A stretch of 64,000 nt of DNA, taken from NCBI RefSeq assembly GCF_000349325.1, contig NC_020504.1, positions 4,560,053-4,624,052 on the forward strand. Reading direction: 5' to 3'. Under the pieces are notes generated by a model that saw only the letters and a list, made by a program, of their open reading frames with translations, had not been told where the DNA came from and did not search any database. How positions within the stretch are numbered: position 1 is the first letter of the stretch; the number at the start of each line of letters is the position of its first letter. The DNA is from Streptomyces davaonensis JCM 4913. Its GTDB lineage: Bacteria; Actinomycetota; Actinomycetes; Streptomycetales; Streptomycetaceae. Of the stretch, positions 21,719-29,825 are shown piece after piece. The position numbers and the translations under genes were made by a program.

Positions 21719-23160
21719 CGGAACACCTCCCCCAGGAGACGGGCCGCGGCCGGCGAGTCGACGTAGGCGTCGAAGGAGTAGGCGAGCCGGTCCAAGGCGT
21801 GGTCCTGGAGGAGGTCGGCGACCTCGGCGCGGACCGTCGTGGGTTCGGCGCGGCGCAGCACCACCTTCGCCACCAGCCGGGCCACCTCGCGCATCTCCGC
21901 CTCGCGCAGCCCGCGCCTGGTCATCGCCTGGACGCCGAGCCTGAGGCCGTGCAGCCCATTGGCGCCCGGTACCTCGATGTTGGTGGTGCGGATACCGGCG
22001 TGCGCCAGGTCACCCAGGGACAGCCGCAGCGCGTCGGCGGCCGACCCGGTGATGACGTGCACCTGGTGGGTCTCGGTGAACCCGAAGGACTCCCCGGAGA
22101 CCCGCACCCCCTCCTCGTGCAGGGCGTGCGCGAGGGCCTTGGAGTTGGCGAGGATCTGACGCGCGTAGTCGTGGCCGTAGAGGGCGATCTCGGACAGGGC
22201 CACGTACATGGGTGCGATCAGCTCGGCGTGCGAATTGCTCTGCATCTGTGGGCAGACCCAGTCCGACACCGCCCTGAGCTTCGGGTGGTCCGCGTCCCGG
22301 AAGGCGATGTACGCCTTCTGCGGCCCCGCGATGGTCTTGTGGGTGTTGCCGTGCACGGCGTCCGCGCCGAGCAACGTCGGCTGCGGCAGCGCCCCGCCGG
22401 CGATCAGGGCGCCGTCGTGGCTGGCGTCGTAGGCGAGGAAGACACCCTCGGGCAGCGCGGCCCTGATCTGGGCGAGCGGCTGCCAGCGCAGTTTGAACGA
22501 CTGGTCGAGGATGACGAGCTTGATCTCCGGGTGCTCGGCGCACAGCGTGGCCAACCGGTCCACGTCGACGAGCAGGGTTCGGTCGACCATCGGCAGGTGG
22601 TAGGTGTTGACGCCGGCCGCGCCGGCCAGCGCCTCCAGGGCGAAGTGGCCACCGTCCTTGTGCGCGAAGTGCACGAAGCCGTCGCCGCGCCCGCAGGTAC
22701 CCAGCAGCACGGCCTGCTCGGCGACCGAGCCGCCGTTGGGCCGCCAGTCGAAGGTGGCCGCCTCGAAGAGCTGCCGGCCGATCCCGGTCAGCTTCCCCAC
22801 CAAGGACGCGTTCGCGCCGGAGTCCGGGAAGGCCCACTCGCCCGCCTCGGCCGGGTACGGCGGGGCGAACTCGTAGAAGCCGCCCTGTAGTCCGCTGCCG
22901 AGCATCCGTACCAGCTTGCTCGGGTAGTTCTCGCTGGCCGTGAGGCTCAGGTGCTGCTCACGGTAGGTGTTGTCGAGCACGAAGTCCGAGGCGAGCCGCT
23001 CCAGCAGGTGCGCCACCCGGTCGTCCGACCACACCGGGCCGAACTCGCCGCCGCTGTCACCCCCCGAGGCCTTTTCGATGATCCCCTCGGCCGCCACGAC
23101 GGCCGCCTGTGCTTCGTCGTCGACGAGGCCGATACCACTGTCTTGTTCTGCCGCGCGCAT
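21715..23160 (-). CDS. SHMT/threonine-transaldolase-like PLP enzyme
   Basis: A 481-residue fold-type I PLP enzyme of the serine hydroxymethyltransferase family. It has LTASENYPS near residue 75, cofactor Asp region LAYDASHDGALIAGG, Schiff-base Lys in VHGNTHKTIAGPQKAYI near 276, and the carboxylate-binding Arg in GLRLGVQAMTRRG near 405. The folate/substrate loop of housekeeping SHMT (KYAEGYPGKRYYGG) is replaced by FYEFAPPYPAEAGEW, and there is an N-terminal extension, so it is unlikely to be glyA. Relatives include threonine transaldolases such as the fluorothreonine enzyme. With phosphonoacetaldehyde as acceptor it would give a phosphonothreonine; this is inference. It is the first gene of the minus-strand arm. 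Confidence 0.85.
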   Translation of the reverse strand: MRAAEQDSGIGLVDDEAQAAVVAAEGIIEKASGGDSGGEFGPVWSDDRVAHLLERLASDFVLDNTYREQHLSLTASENYPSKLVRMLGSGLQGGFYEFAPPYPAEAGEWAFPDSGANASLVGKLTGIGRQLFEAATFDWRPNGGSVAEQAVLLGTCGRGDGFVHFAHKDGGHFALEALAGAAGVNTYHLPMVDRTLLVDVDRLATLCAEHPEIKLVILDQSFKLRWQPLAQIRAALPEGVFLAYDASHDGALIAGGALPQPTLLGADAVHGNTHKTIAGPQKAYIAFRDADHPKLRAVSDWVCPQMQSNSHAELIAPMYVALSEIALYGHDYARQILANSKALAHALHEEGVRVSGESFGFTETHQVHVITGSAADALRLSLGDLAHAGIRTTNIEVPGANGLHGLRLGVQAMTRRGLREAEMREVARLVAKVVLRRAEPTTVRAEVADLLQDHALDRLAYSFDAYVDSPAAARLLGEVFR

Positions 23161-23736
23161 GAATCAACCCCCGTTGCATGTCGGAGAGAACCGAAAAGAA
23201 AAGAATAGAGACGCCGGAAAAAGGGCGAAGCGAAGAGTTGGCACCCGCGCACGACACTGTGCGGGGCGATGCGCCGAGACGAGCCGAACGCCGCCATCAA
23301 TGCTCTTCAGCGAGCCTCGCCGATTCCTCGGCCTCCTGAGGCAGCCACACGCCGATGGCGCCGAATGTACACGAGAAAGATCAACATCGGTCATCGAAAT
23401 CCAGCCACCCCGAGCGTCGAATTCCGGCCTCCGTCACACCGCCGCCGGAGACGGCGCTGCTGGTCAAGCGGGCATCGGCACCAAATCCTCACGCTCACCG
23501 GCTTCAAACATCGAAATTCAGTCATCGCAGGGCTCAAATTGAATCAGCAACCACCCGCAAGATCACCGAACGCACGACATACCCGACTCGCCCCTTTCTG
23601 CAATTCACCTGCTCGCATACTGGAATGTCATTGCGGATTCCCCGGGACTTCATGCAAGATCCGCTCGGTCGGGGGGCACGGAGACGCTCCTCGTCGGGCG
23701 TGATCACGTCCGTGTTTCAAATAAGAAAGGTCATAC
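23161..23736. promoter_or_regulatory. divergent promoter region of the phosphonate cluster
   Basis: A 576-bp non-coding stretch, clearly lower in GC than its flanks, separating the two biosynthetic operons. It must hold both promoters. A near-identical CATCGAAATCCAG / CATCGAAATTCAG pair occurs at about 23392 and 23509, a candidate site for a regulator. The ribosome site AAGAAAGG precedes the GTG of the plus operon. No regulator gene lies in the cluster itself. Confidence 0.65.
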
Positions 23737-24261
23737 GTGCTGCCTGAATCTTCGTCGGCGGCAGGACCCGGGACCAAAGTCGCAGAAACCTTGCTGAACG
23801 CCTTCGTAACCCGCGGGCATTCACACTTCACCGGCGTACCGTGTTCCCTGTTGAAGGGGTTCTTCCGACTACTCGAGGACCCCGACTGTCCGGCCGCGTA
23901 CATACCCGCGCCGCGTGAGGACAGCGCCCTGGGAGTGGCCTCCGGCCTCGCTGTGGCGGGGGCCAGGCCCGTCGTTCTCATGCAGAACTCCGGCCTCGGC
24001 TACTCGCTCAACGTCCTCACCTCGTTCAACCTCATCTACGACGTCCACCTCCCGATCGTGGTCAGCTGGCGCGGTCACGACGGCAAGGACGCCGTCGAGC
24101 ACGACGTCATCGGACGCGAACTCACCCGGCTGCTCGACGTGTTCGGGCTTCCCTGGACCGTGCTGGACAACGAGCACCCCGAGGACTCCGTGGCGGCGTT
24201 CCTCAAGCAGTACGACGCCGGGCGCAGCACCGCCGTTCTGATCGTCCGGGAAGGGATCTAG
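23737..24261 (+). CDS. phosphonopyruvate decarboxylase, alpha (N-terminal) subunit
   Basis: A 174-residue protein matching the pyrimidine-binding half of phosphonopyruvate/sulfopyruvate decarboxylases. Early FTGVPCSLLKGFFRLL, the catalytic Glu in PAPREDSALGVASGLAVAG near residues 57-75, and MQNSGLGYSLNVLTSFNLIY are typical. With the beta subunit and thiamine diphosphate it converts phosphonopyruvate to phosphonoacetaldehyde, the step that makes PEP mutase chemistry irreversible. Split subunits are known for sulfopyruvate decarboxylase ComDE and some phosphonate clusters (for example rhizocticin). GTG at 23737 follows AAAGG by six bases. It is the first gene of the plus operon. Confidence 0.93.
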   Translation: MLPESSSAAGPGTKVAETLLNAFVTRGHSHFTGVPCSLLKGFFRLLEDPDCPAAYIPAPREDSALGVASGLAVAGARPVVLMQNSGLGYSLNVLTSFNLIYDVHLPIVVSWRGHDGKDAVEHDVIGRELTRLLDVFGLPWTVLDNEHPEDSVAAFLKQYDAGRSTAVLIVREGI

Positions 24262-24263
24262 CG

Positions 24264-24836
24264 TTGCTGGACATCCGTGACGCCCTGGGCGCACTGCTGG
24301 AGCGCGAGTCCGCCGCCCTGACGGTGAGCACCTGCGGCTACATCACGCGCGACGTGTACAACATCCGCGATCGCGCCAACCACTTCTATCTCGTCGGCTC
24401 CATGGGCATGGCCGCGCCGATCGGGCTCGGCATCGCGCTGGCCCACCCGGACCGCCGGGTGCTGGTGCTGGACGGCGACGGCTCGTTCGCCATGAACCCG
24501 GGCTGTCTGCCGATGATCGCCGAGCACCGGCCGAATCTGATCCATGTCGTCCTCGACAACGGCGCCCACGAGAGCACCGGCGGCCAGCGCACCGCCGCCC
24601 TCGGCGACCCGGCGGCCATGGCTCTCGCGGCCGGTTACGCCGCCGCGCACACCGTGGACGATCTCGACCAGCTGGCCGCCCTGGACCTGACCGGCACGCC
24701 CACGCTGGTGCGGATCCGGTGCAGGCTGCGCAGCCACCCCGCGGGAAAGCGCGTGGAGCACACGCCCCAGGAGCTGGTGAAACGATTCCGCGCCCAACTG
24801 GCCGATCCGGCGGCGCATCTGGAAGGAGCCGTGTGA
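24264..24836 (+). CDS. phosphonopyruvate decarboxylase, beta (C-terminal) subunit
   Basis: A 190-residue diphosphate-binding half of a ThDP enzyme. The ThDP/Mg motif is VLDGDGSFAMNPG near residues 70-82 with VVLDNGAHESTGGQRT closing the loop. GSMGMAAPIGLGIALAHPDR is the family helix before it. It pairs with the alpha subunit encoded two bases upstream. The TTG at 24264 is used, with GAAGGGA as ribosome site. Its stop overlaps the GTG start of the aldolase gene. Confidence 0.93.
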   Translation: MLDIRDALGALLERESAALTVSTCGYITRDVYNIRDRANHFYLVGSMGMAAPIGLGIALAHPDRRVLVLDGDGSFAMNPGCLPMIAEHRPNLIHVVLDNGAHESTGGQRTAALGDPAAMALAAGYAAAHTVDDLDQLAALDLTGTPTLVRIRCRLRSHPAGKRVEHTPQELVKRFRAQLADPAAHLEGAV

Positions 24837-25870
24837 AACCCACCCTGCTCGACTGCACCCTGCGCGACGGCGGGAATCAGAACGACTGGCAGTTCACCGC
24901 CACCGACGTCCACACCATCGTGAGCACCCTGGACGCCGCCCGCATCGACGTCATCGAGGTCGGCTACCGCGGCGGCTCCGGGAGCAGGGCCAGCGCCACC
25001 GCGGGGCCCTCGGCGCACTGCACGCCCGAGTACCTCGCCGCGCTGCCGACCGTCTCGCACGCCGAGCTGGCCGTGATGGTCGTACCCACCGTGTGCCCGG
25101 TACGGGCCATGGACGACCTGCCCGACAGCCCGGTGTCCATGGTGCGCGTCGCCGCCTACCCGTGGAACATCGACGGGGTCCCGGAGTACGTCCGTGCCGT
25201 GCGGGCCCTCGGCCTCAAGGTCGGGGTCAACCTGATGGCCGTCAGCTACACCAACCAGGAGCAGCTGGCCGAGGTCGCCGCGGTCGTGGCATCGGAGGCA
25301 CCGGACGTCTTCTACATCGCCGACTCCTTCGGCGCGCTCACTCCGGACGACGTACGCCGGCGGGTCGAGCTGCTGGCCGAGCGGCTGCCGACACCGCTCG
25401 GCATCCACGCCCACAACAACCTCGGCCTGGCCGCGGCCAACGCGGTCGCCGGCCTGGACGCGGGCGTGAGCTGGCTGGACGCCTCGCTCTGCGCCATGGC
25501 GCGGGGCGCCGGCAACCTCGCCACCGAGCAGGCCGCGGCCTTCCTCACCGCGTGGCCCAAGTACGACACCCACGCCGATCTGCCCCTGGTCTGCGAAGCC
25601 GCCGAGTACGTGGCCGAGCAGGTGCTGCCACGCCCCATGACGGTGCGCCGGGCCGAGATCGCGGCCGGCATCAACGACCACCACTTCTACTTCCAGGACC
25701 GCATCGAGAAGATCAGCGCCCACCACGGACTCGATCCCTGGGAGGTCGGGCGCAGGATCGGTGCGGCACGGCCGCGCAAGGTCCTCGACGAGACGGTCGA
25801 GGACGTGTGCCGAGAACTGGCCGGACAGACCGCCGACCAGACCGAACAGACAAACGGAGGGGACGCATGA
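24833..25870 (+). CDS. DRE-TIM metallolyase, 4-hydroxy-2-oxovalerate-aldolase-like
   Basis: A 345-residue HMG-CoA-lyase-like barrel. LDCTLRDGGNQNDW at residues 5-18 is the catalytic Arg-Asp metal motif. IEVGYRGG and GIHAHNNLGLAAANAVAG (near 200, metal-binding HxH) complete it. Closest family logic is 4-hydroxy-2-oxovalerate aldolase (MhpE/BphI), not the acetyl-CoA-using homocitrate synthases. In rhizocticin biosynthesis the comparable aldolase RhiG joins phosphonoacetaldehyde to oxaloacetate. The same step here, with pyruvate or oxaloacetate, would give 4-hydroxy-2-oxo-5-phosphonopentanoate; substrate choice is inference. The GTG start overlaps the upstream stop (GTGA), and its stop overlaps the PEP mutase ATG. 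Confidence 0.9.
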   Translation: MKPTLLDCTLRDGGNQNDWQFTATDVHTIVSTLDAARIDVIEVGYRGGSGSRASATAGPSAHCTPEYLAALPTVSHAELAVMVVPTVCPVRAMDDLPDSPVSMVRVAAYPWNIDGVPEYVRAVRALGLKVGVNLMAVSYTNQEQLAEVAAVVASEAPDVFYIADSFGALTPDDVRRRVELLAERLPTPLGIHAHNNLGLAAANAVAGLDAGVSWLDASLCAMARGAGNLATEQAAAFLTAWPKYDTHADLPLVCEAAEYVAEQVLPRPMTVRRAEIAAGINDHHFYFQDRIEKISAHHGLDPWEVGRRIGAARPRKVLDETVEDVCRELAGQTADQTEQTNGGDA

Positions 25871-26802
25871 CCGGGAGCCGACCGCCCCAGCAGGAACCGA
25901 ACGACCCGCCGACCGGCGCGGCACAGCGGCTGCGCTCGGCGCTCGCCGCACCGCGACTGACACGTGCCATGGGCTCGCACAGCCCGCTCAGCGCACGGCT
26001 CGCCGAGGAGGCCGGCTTCGACGTCGTCTGGTCCAGCGGGCTGGAGATCTCGGCCACGGCCGGCGTGCCCGACGCCAACATCCTCGCCCTGGGCGAATGC
26101 CTCGACGCGGCCGCCGGCCTCGCGGCCGCCGTGGACATCCCGGTCCTCGCGGACTGCGACTCCGGGTTCGGCAACGTCAACAACGTCATCCACATGGTGC
26201 GCTCCTACGAGGCGCGCGGCGTGGCCGGCGTGTGCATCGAGGACAAGCAGTTCCCCAAGCTCAACAGCTTCATCGAGGGCAACCAGGACCTCGCCCCGCT
26301 GGACGACTTCGCGGGCAAGATCCGGGCCGCCACGGAGACGCGTACCGACATGGTCGTGGTCGCCCGGCTGGAGGCGCTGATCTCCGGGCAGGGCATGGCG
26401 GAGGCACTGCGCCGGGCCGACGTGTACGAGCGGGCCGGGGCGGACGCCCTGCTCATCCACTCCAAGCGCAAGGACCCCGAGGAGGTCTTCGCCTTCCGCG
26501 AGGCCTACCACGGCGGACTCCCGGTGATCGTCGTGCCGACCACGTACAACCAGGTCACCGTCGAGGAACTGGAGCAGCGCGGCTTCGCCATGGCGATCTA
26601 CGCCAACCAGGCGCTGCGCAGCTCGATCCGGGCCATGCGGGAGACCCTCACCAAGATCATGCGGGACGGCACCACGCTGAACGTGGAGCCCGAACTCGCC
26701 CCGCTCAAGGAGATCTTCGACCTGCAGCGCATGCCCCAGATGCTTCAGCAGCAGGAGCGCTACGAGTCCCTGGGACGCGAACTCGCGGAGGCCGCACAGT
26801 GA
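25867..26802 (+). CDS. phosphoenolpyruvate mutase
   Basis: A 311-residue isocitrate-lyase/PEP-mutase superfamily barrel that makes the C-P bond by rearranging PEP to phosphonopyruvate. The diagnostic EDKQFPKLNS (EDK, five residues, NS) lies near residue 125, separating true mutases from hydrolases and lyases. The Mg-binding VLADCDSGFGN is near 94-104, and ISGQGMAEALRRADVYERAG follows. Length matches the family. ATG at 25867 overlaps the aldolase stop (ATGA). This gene defines the cluster as a phosphonate pathway. Confidence 0.97.
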   Translation: MTGSRPPQQEPNDPPTGAAQRLRSALAAPRLTRAMGSHSPLSARLAEEAGFDVVWSSGLEISATAGVPDANILALGECLDAAAGLAAAVDIPVLADCDSGFGNVNNVIHMVRSYEARGVAGVCIEDKQFPKLNSFIEGNQDLAPLDDFAGKIRAATETRTDMVVVARLEALISGQGMAEALRRADVYERAGADALLIHSKRKDPEEVFAFREAYHGGLPVIVVPTTYNQVTVEELEQRGFAMAIYANQALRSSIRAMRETLTKIMRDGTTLNVEPELAPLKEIFDLQRMPQMLQQQERYESLGRELAEAAQ

Positions 26803-27920
26803 CCAGCCCGACCGACTCCACCGCCCTGCGGCTGGACTTCCACGGCACCCACCTCGACCTGGAGGTGGCGCCCGGCGCCGACATCGACGACGCGCTCGCC
26901 TTCCTCGCCACCCATCTGGTCGCCGAGGAGGCCAAGCCCGGCGAGTACGACCGCGAGCCGGTCGCGACCCTGCGCGTCCACGCCCCTGACCCGGAGCGCC
27001 TCGCGCCGGTGGCCGGGACCGTGACGGAGGACATCTACCTCCGCAAGAGCGCCAGCGAGTTCTTCACCGTGCCGGCCCTGCGGGCCGTCGTGGACGGCCG
27101 CGAGTACCTGGAGTGCACCAAGACGGGCAGCCGCTTCGTCTTCGACCCCGCCACCCGCGTGATCGACGTGACGCTCGGGGCCGGCGGGCACATGGACCTC
27201 GTCGAGCTGGTGCGCGACCTGGTGCTGAAGCACCAGGAGAACACCGGCGCCGCGGTGCTGCACGCCACCGCCGCCTACCGGGACGGCGAGGTCGTACTGG
27301 TCACCGGCGCGAAGGGGGCCGGCAAGAGCACCGTGCTCCTGGAGCTGGTGGAGCACTTCGGCTATCAGGTGCTCAGCGGCGACAAGACCGTGCTGCACGA
27401 GCTGCCGGACGGCTCGGTCGTCGCGGCCGGCTGGCCCGACTACCCGCACCTCGGCTACGGCACCGTCGCCAAGTACCGGGGCCTGAAGGAGATCGCGGGC
27501 ATCGGGGACGACTACGTGCCCGCCGAGGGCCACGCGTTCTCGCCCGTGGGGAAGTTCGCGGTGGACCCGCTGCCGTTCCGGGACCGCTTCCCGAGCGCCC
27601 CGGTCGGGGTGCGCGTGCCCGTCGCGGCGATCCTGCACCCGGCGATCGGCCCCGGCGAGCGCACCGTCGTCGAGCCGCTGACCGGCAGCCGCCAGGAGCA
27701 CGCCGACGTCCTGCGCGCCAACGTGGAGTCGGCGTTCGACGGCGCCAACGCCGGCTGGCACCACTACCTCGAGGACGGCCGCGCCGCCCACGCCGCGCAG
27801 CGCGACCGCATCACCGACGCCCTGGCCGAACTGTCCGCCTGGACGCTGACCGGCCCGGGCGACCTGACGGCCGAGAACGTGCCGCCGACGATCGGCGGGC
27901 CCGCGGAGGCGGCCCGGTGA
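26799..27920 (+). CDS. HprK-like P-loop kinase
   Basis: A 373-residue protein whose C-terminal two thirds resemble the kinase domain of HPr kinase/phosphorylase. The Walker A loop LVTGAKGAGKSTVLLEL lies near residues 167-183, followed by YQVLSGDKTVLHEL with the probable catalytic Asp. The N-terminal ~150 residues are unrecognised. No HPr partner is encoded nearby, so a small-molecule hydroxyl is a more likely substrate. In rhizocticin-type pathways a homoserine-kinase-like protein is proposed to activate a hydroxyl for elimination; an equivalent job here is inference. GTG at 26799 overlaps the PEP mutase stop. Confidence 0.78.
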   Translation: MTSPTDSTALRLDFHGTHLDLEVAPGADIDDALAFLATHLVAEEAKPGEYDREPVATLRVHAPDPERLAPVAGTVTEDIYLRKSASEFFTVPALRAVVDGREYLECTKTGSRFVFDPATRVIDVTLGAGGHMDLVELVRDLVLKHQENTGAAVLHATAAYRDGEVVLVTGAKGAGKSTVLLELVEHFGYQVLSGDKTVLHELPDGSVVAAGWPDYPHLGYGTVAKYRGLKEIAGIGDDYVPAEGHAFSPVGKFAVDPLPFRDRFPSAPVGVRVPVAAILHPAIGPGERTVVEPLTGSRQEHADVLRANVESAFDGANAGWHHYLEDGRAAHAAQRDRITDALAELSAWTLTGPGDLTAENVPPTIGGPAEAAR

Positions 27921-28381
27921 TCGAACTGACGGTGGAGAGCACCGGCCTCAACTCGCACTACGACCTCACCGACCGGATCGCCGCCGCTCTCCAGGAGCAC
28001 GGCACCGGCGACGGTCTGGCCGGAGTGTTCGCGCACGGCAGCACCATCGGGCTCACCGTGATGCGCTACGAACCGGGCGCCGTGCAGGACCTGTTGCGGA
28101 CCCTGGAGCGGATCGCGCCGGAGTCCCCCGCCGACGGCAGCCGCTATCTGCACGAGCTGACCACCGCCGACCCCAACGGCTTCTCGCACCTGAAGTCGTC
28201 GCTGCTCGGCACCAGTCTCCTCGTCCCCTTCCGGGACGGCCGCCTCGCCATGTCGCCGAGCCACCGCGTGGTGCTCTTCGACTTCGATCTGAAGCCCGCC
28301 ACCCGCCGCGTCTTCGTCGACGCTCCCCGGCCCGCGGCGACCGCCCCCCACACCGACGAGATCAAGGAGAACAGCCGGTGA
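27917..28381 (+). CDS. YjbQ/UPF0047 family protein
   Basis: A 154-residue YjbQ-family protein: VFAHGSTIGLTVMRYEPGAV near residues 35-54, then DPNGFSHLKSSLLGTSLLVP near 85 with DGRLAMSPSHRVVLFDFD. Other members have been reported with weak thiamine-phosphate-synthase activity, but the true role is unclear. The usual GNAHAH histidines are partly changed (GFSHLK), and WQ is replaced by PSH, so its chemistry may differ. Its place between a kinase and an aminotransferase, with start and stop overlaps, implies a pathway function on a phosphorylated or phosphonate intermediate. Confidence 0.82.
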   Translation: MIELTVESTGLNSHYDLTDRIAAALQEHGTGDGLAGVFAHGSTIGLTVMRYEPGAVQDLLRTLERIAPESPADGSRYLHELTTADPNGFSHLKSSLLGTSLLVPFRDGRLAMSPSHRVVLFDFDLKPATRRVFVDAPRPAATAPHTDEIKENSR

Positions 28382-29520
28382 AGCTGCGGCTGGCCACACC
28401 CGGCCCCACCGAGGTTCCGCAGCGCCTGCTGCTGGCCGGGGCCCGCGAGATCATCCACCACCGCTCCACCGAGATGGAGCAGCTGATCCACGAAATCAGC
28501 GGTGCCCTGCCCCCGCTGTTCGGCACCAGCTCCCCCGTGTACACCATCGCCTCCTCCGGGACCGGGGCGATGGAGGCCGCGGTCGCGGGCTGCTTCTCGG
28601 CCGGCGACGAGGTCCTGGTCGTCTCCAACGGCTACTTCGGCGAGCGCTTCCAGGCGATCTGCACGTCCTACGGACTCGTCGTACACGTCGTCGAGAGCGA
28701 CTGGGGCACCAGCGCCGACCCCGAGCGGGTGGCCGCCGCCTACCGCGAACACCCGGAAATCAAGGGCGCGTTCGTCGTCTACAGCGAGACGTCCACCGGG
28801 GCGCTCAACGACGTCGAGGCGATCGGGCGGATCTTCCGCGACACCGACGTGGTCGTGGTCGTCGACGCCATCAGCGGACTGCTGGTGCACCCGCTGGAGA
28901 TGGACGCGTGGGGCCTGGACGTGGTCCTCGCCGCGTCCCACAAGGGCTTCATGCTGCCGCCGGGGCTCGCCTTCGTCGCCCTCTCCGACAAGGCGTGGAC
29001 GGCCGTGGAACGGTCCACCGGGCCGAACTACTACTGGTCGTTCAAGCGGCTGCGCCAGTTCTACCCGATGTCGTCCTCGTCTCCCGCGGTGTCCCTGCTG
29101 CTCGCTCTGCACGAGTCGCTGAAGATGCTGGACGAGGAGGGCATGGAGGCCTTCCGCAGGCGCCATGCCGTCCTCGGCAAGGCGGCCGAACGCGGCCTGC
29201 TGAAGCTCGGGTTCAGCACCTTCGTCCAGGCCCCGAACCGGCGCAGCCACGTCATCACCTCGGCCCTCGCGCCCGAGGGCATCGACACCGGTCAGCTGCT
29301 GAAGACGCTGTCCACCTCGTACGGCGTCACCATGACCGGCGGTCAGGCGCACCTCAAGGGCAAGCTCATCCGGGTCGGACACGTGGGCGCGGCCGACGCC
29401 CTCGACCTGAGCGGGATCTTCGGCGCCCTGGAAATGGCCCTGCTCGACCTGGGCCACACGTTCACGCCGGGCTCCGGCGTCGGCGAGATCATCCGTACGT
29501 TCCACGAGGAGGGCCGCTGA
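28378..29520 (+). CDS. class V aminotransferase (AGXT / 2-aminoethylphosphonate-transaminase-like)
   Basis: A 380-residue PLP aminotransferase of the alanine-glyoxylate/serine-pyruvate group. LATPGPTEVPQRLL opens the protein, SSGTGAMEAAVAGCFSAGDE near 60-80 binds cofactor phosphate, VVVVDAISG carries the ring-stacking Asp, and the Schiff-base Lys is in LAASHKGFMLPPG near residue 188. Group members aminate phosphonoacetaldehyde or 2-oxo acids. In this cluster it could aminate the 2-oxo product of the upstream aldolase, or form 2-aminoethylphosphonate. GTG at 28378 overlaps the YjbQ stop. Confidence 0.9.
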   Translation: MKLRLATPGPTEVPQRLLLAGAREIIHHRSTEMEQLIHEISGALPPLFGTSSPVYTIASSGTGAMEAAVAGCFSAGDEVLVVSNGYFGERFQAICTSYGLVVHVVESDWGTSADPERVAAAYREHPEIKGAFVVYSETSTGALNDVEAIGRIFRDTDVVVVVDAISGLLVHPLEMDAWGLDVVLAASHKGFMLPPGLAFVALSDKAWTAVERSTGPNYYWSFKRLRQFYPMSSSSPAVSLLLALHESLKMLDEEGMEAFRRRHAVLGKAAERGLLKLGFSTFVQAPNRRSHVITSALAPEGIDTGQLLKTLSTSYGVTMTGGQAHLKGKLIRVGHVGAADALDLSGIFGALEMALLDLGHTFTPGSGVGEIIRTFHEEGR

Positions 29521-29825
29521 TGCTCGTCCTGTTCCAGCGGGAGACCTGCCCCGACTGCAAGCCGGTGCGCGAGCTGCTCACCAAGCTCCAGATCTCCTAC
29601 CTCAACATCAACGTGCCCAAGCCGCGCGAGGAGCGGCACGAGCTGATCCGCACCACGGGCAGCAAGTTCATCCCGGCCCTGGTCGACGGCGCCACCGTCA
29701 TCCCGGGCAAGCTGCGGGAGAACGCGGACATCATCGCGTATCTCAAGGAGCGCTTCGGCGACCCGGACGAAGTGGCGCCTCGGGCGGACACCGCCGTGGA
29801 CACCCAGCCGGAGCCCGTGGCATGA
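29520..29825 (+). CDS. glutaredoxin/GST-N-like thioredoxin-fold protein
   Basis: A 101-residue single-domain protein with FQRETCPDCKPVRELL, so a CPDC active site at about residues 10-13, then the cis-Pro region SKFIPALVDGATVIPGK and a C-terminal helix. It resembles glutaredoxin-like electrode proteins that donate electrons or bind glutathione-like thiols. Actinobacteria use mycothiol, so a mycoredoxin-like role is possible. No obvious redox enzyme is in the cluster, so its client is unclear. ATG at 29520 shares one base with the aminotransferase stop. Confidence 0.85.
   Translation: MLVLFQRETCPDCKPVRELLTKLQISYLNINVPKPREERHELIRTTGSKFIPALVDGATVIPGKLRENADIIAYLKERFGDPDEVAPRADTAVDTQPEPVA

Noticed and set aside
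21715..23160. Housekeeping glyA
   Set aside because: The folate/substrate loop is not conserved, the N-terminus is extended, and the gene is coupled to a class II aldolase inside a phosphonate cluster.
24833..25870. 2-phosphonomethylmalate or homocitrate synthase (FR-900098/pantaphos-type)
   Set aside because: The sequence resembles 4-hydroxy-2-oxovalerate aldolases, and a phosphonopyruvate decarboxylase is present, which those acetyl-CoA-dependent routes do not need.
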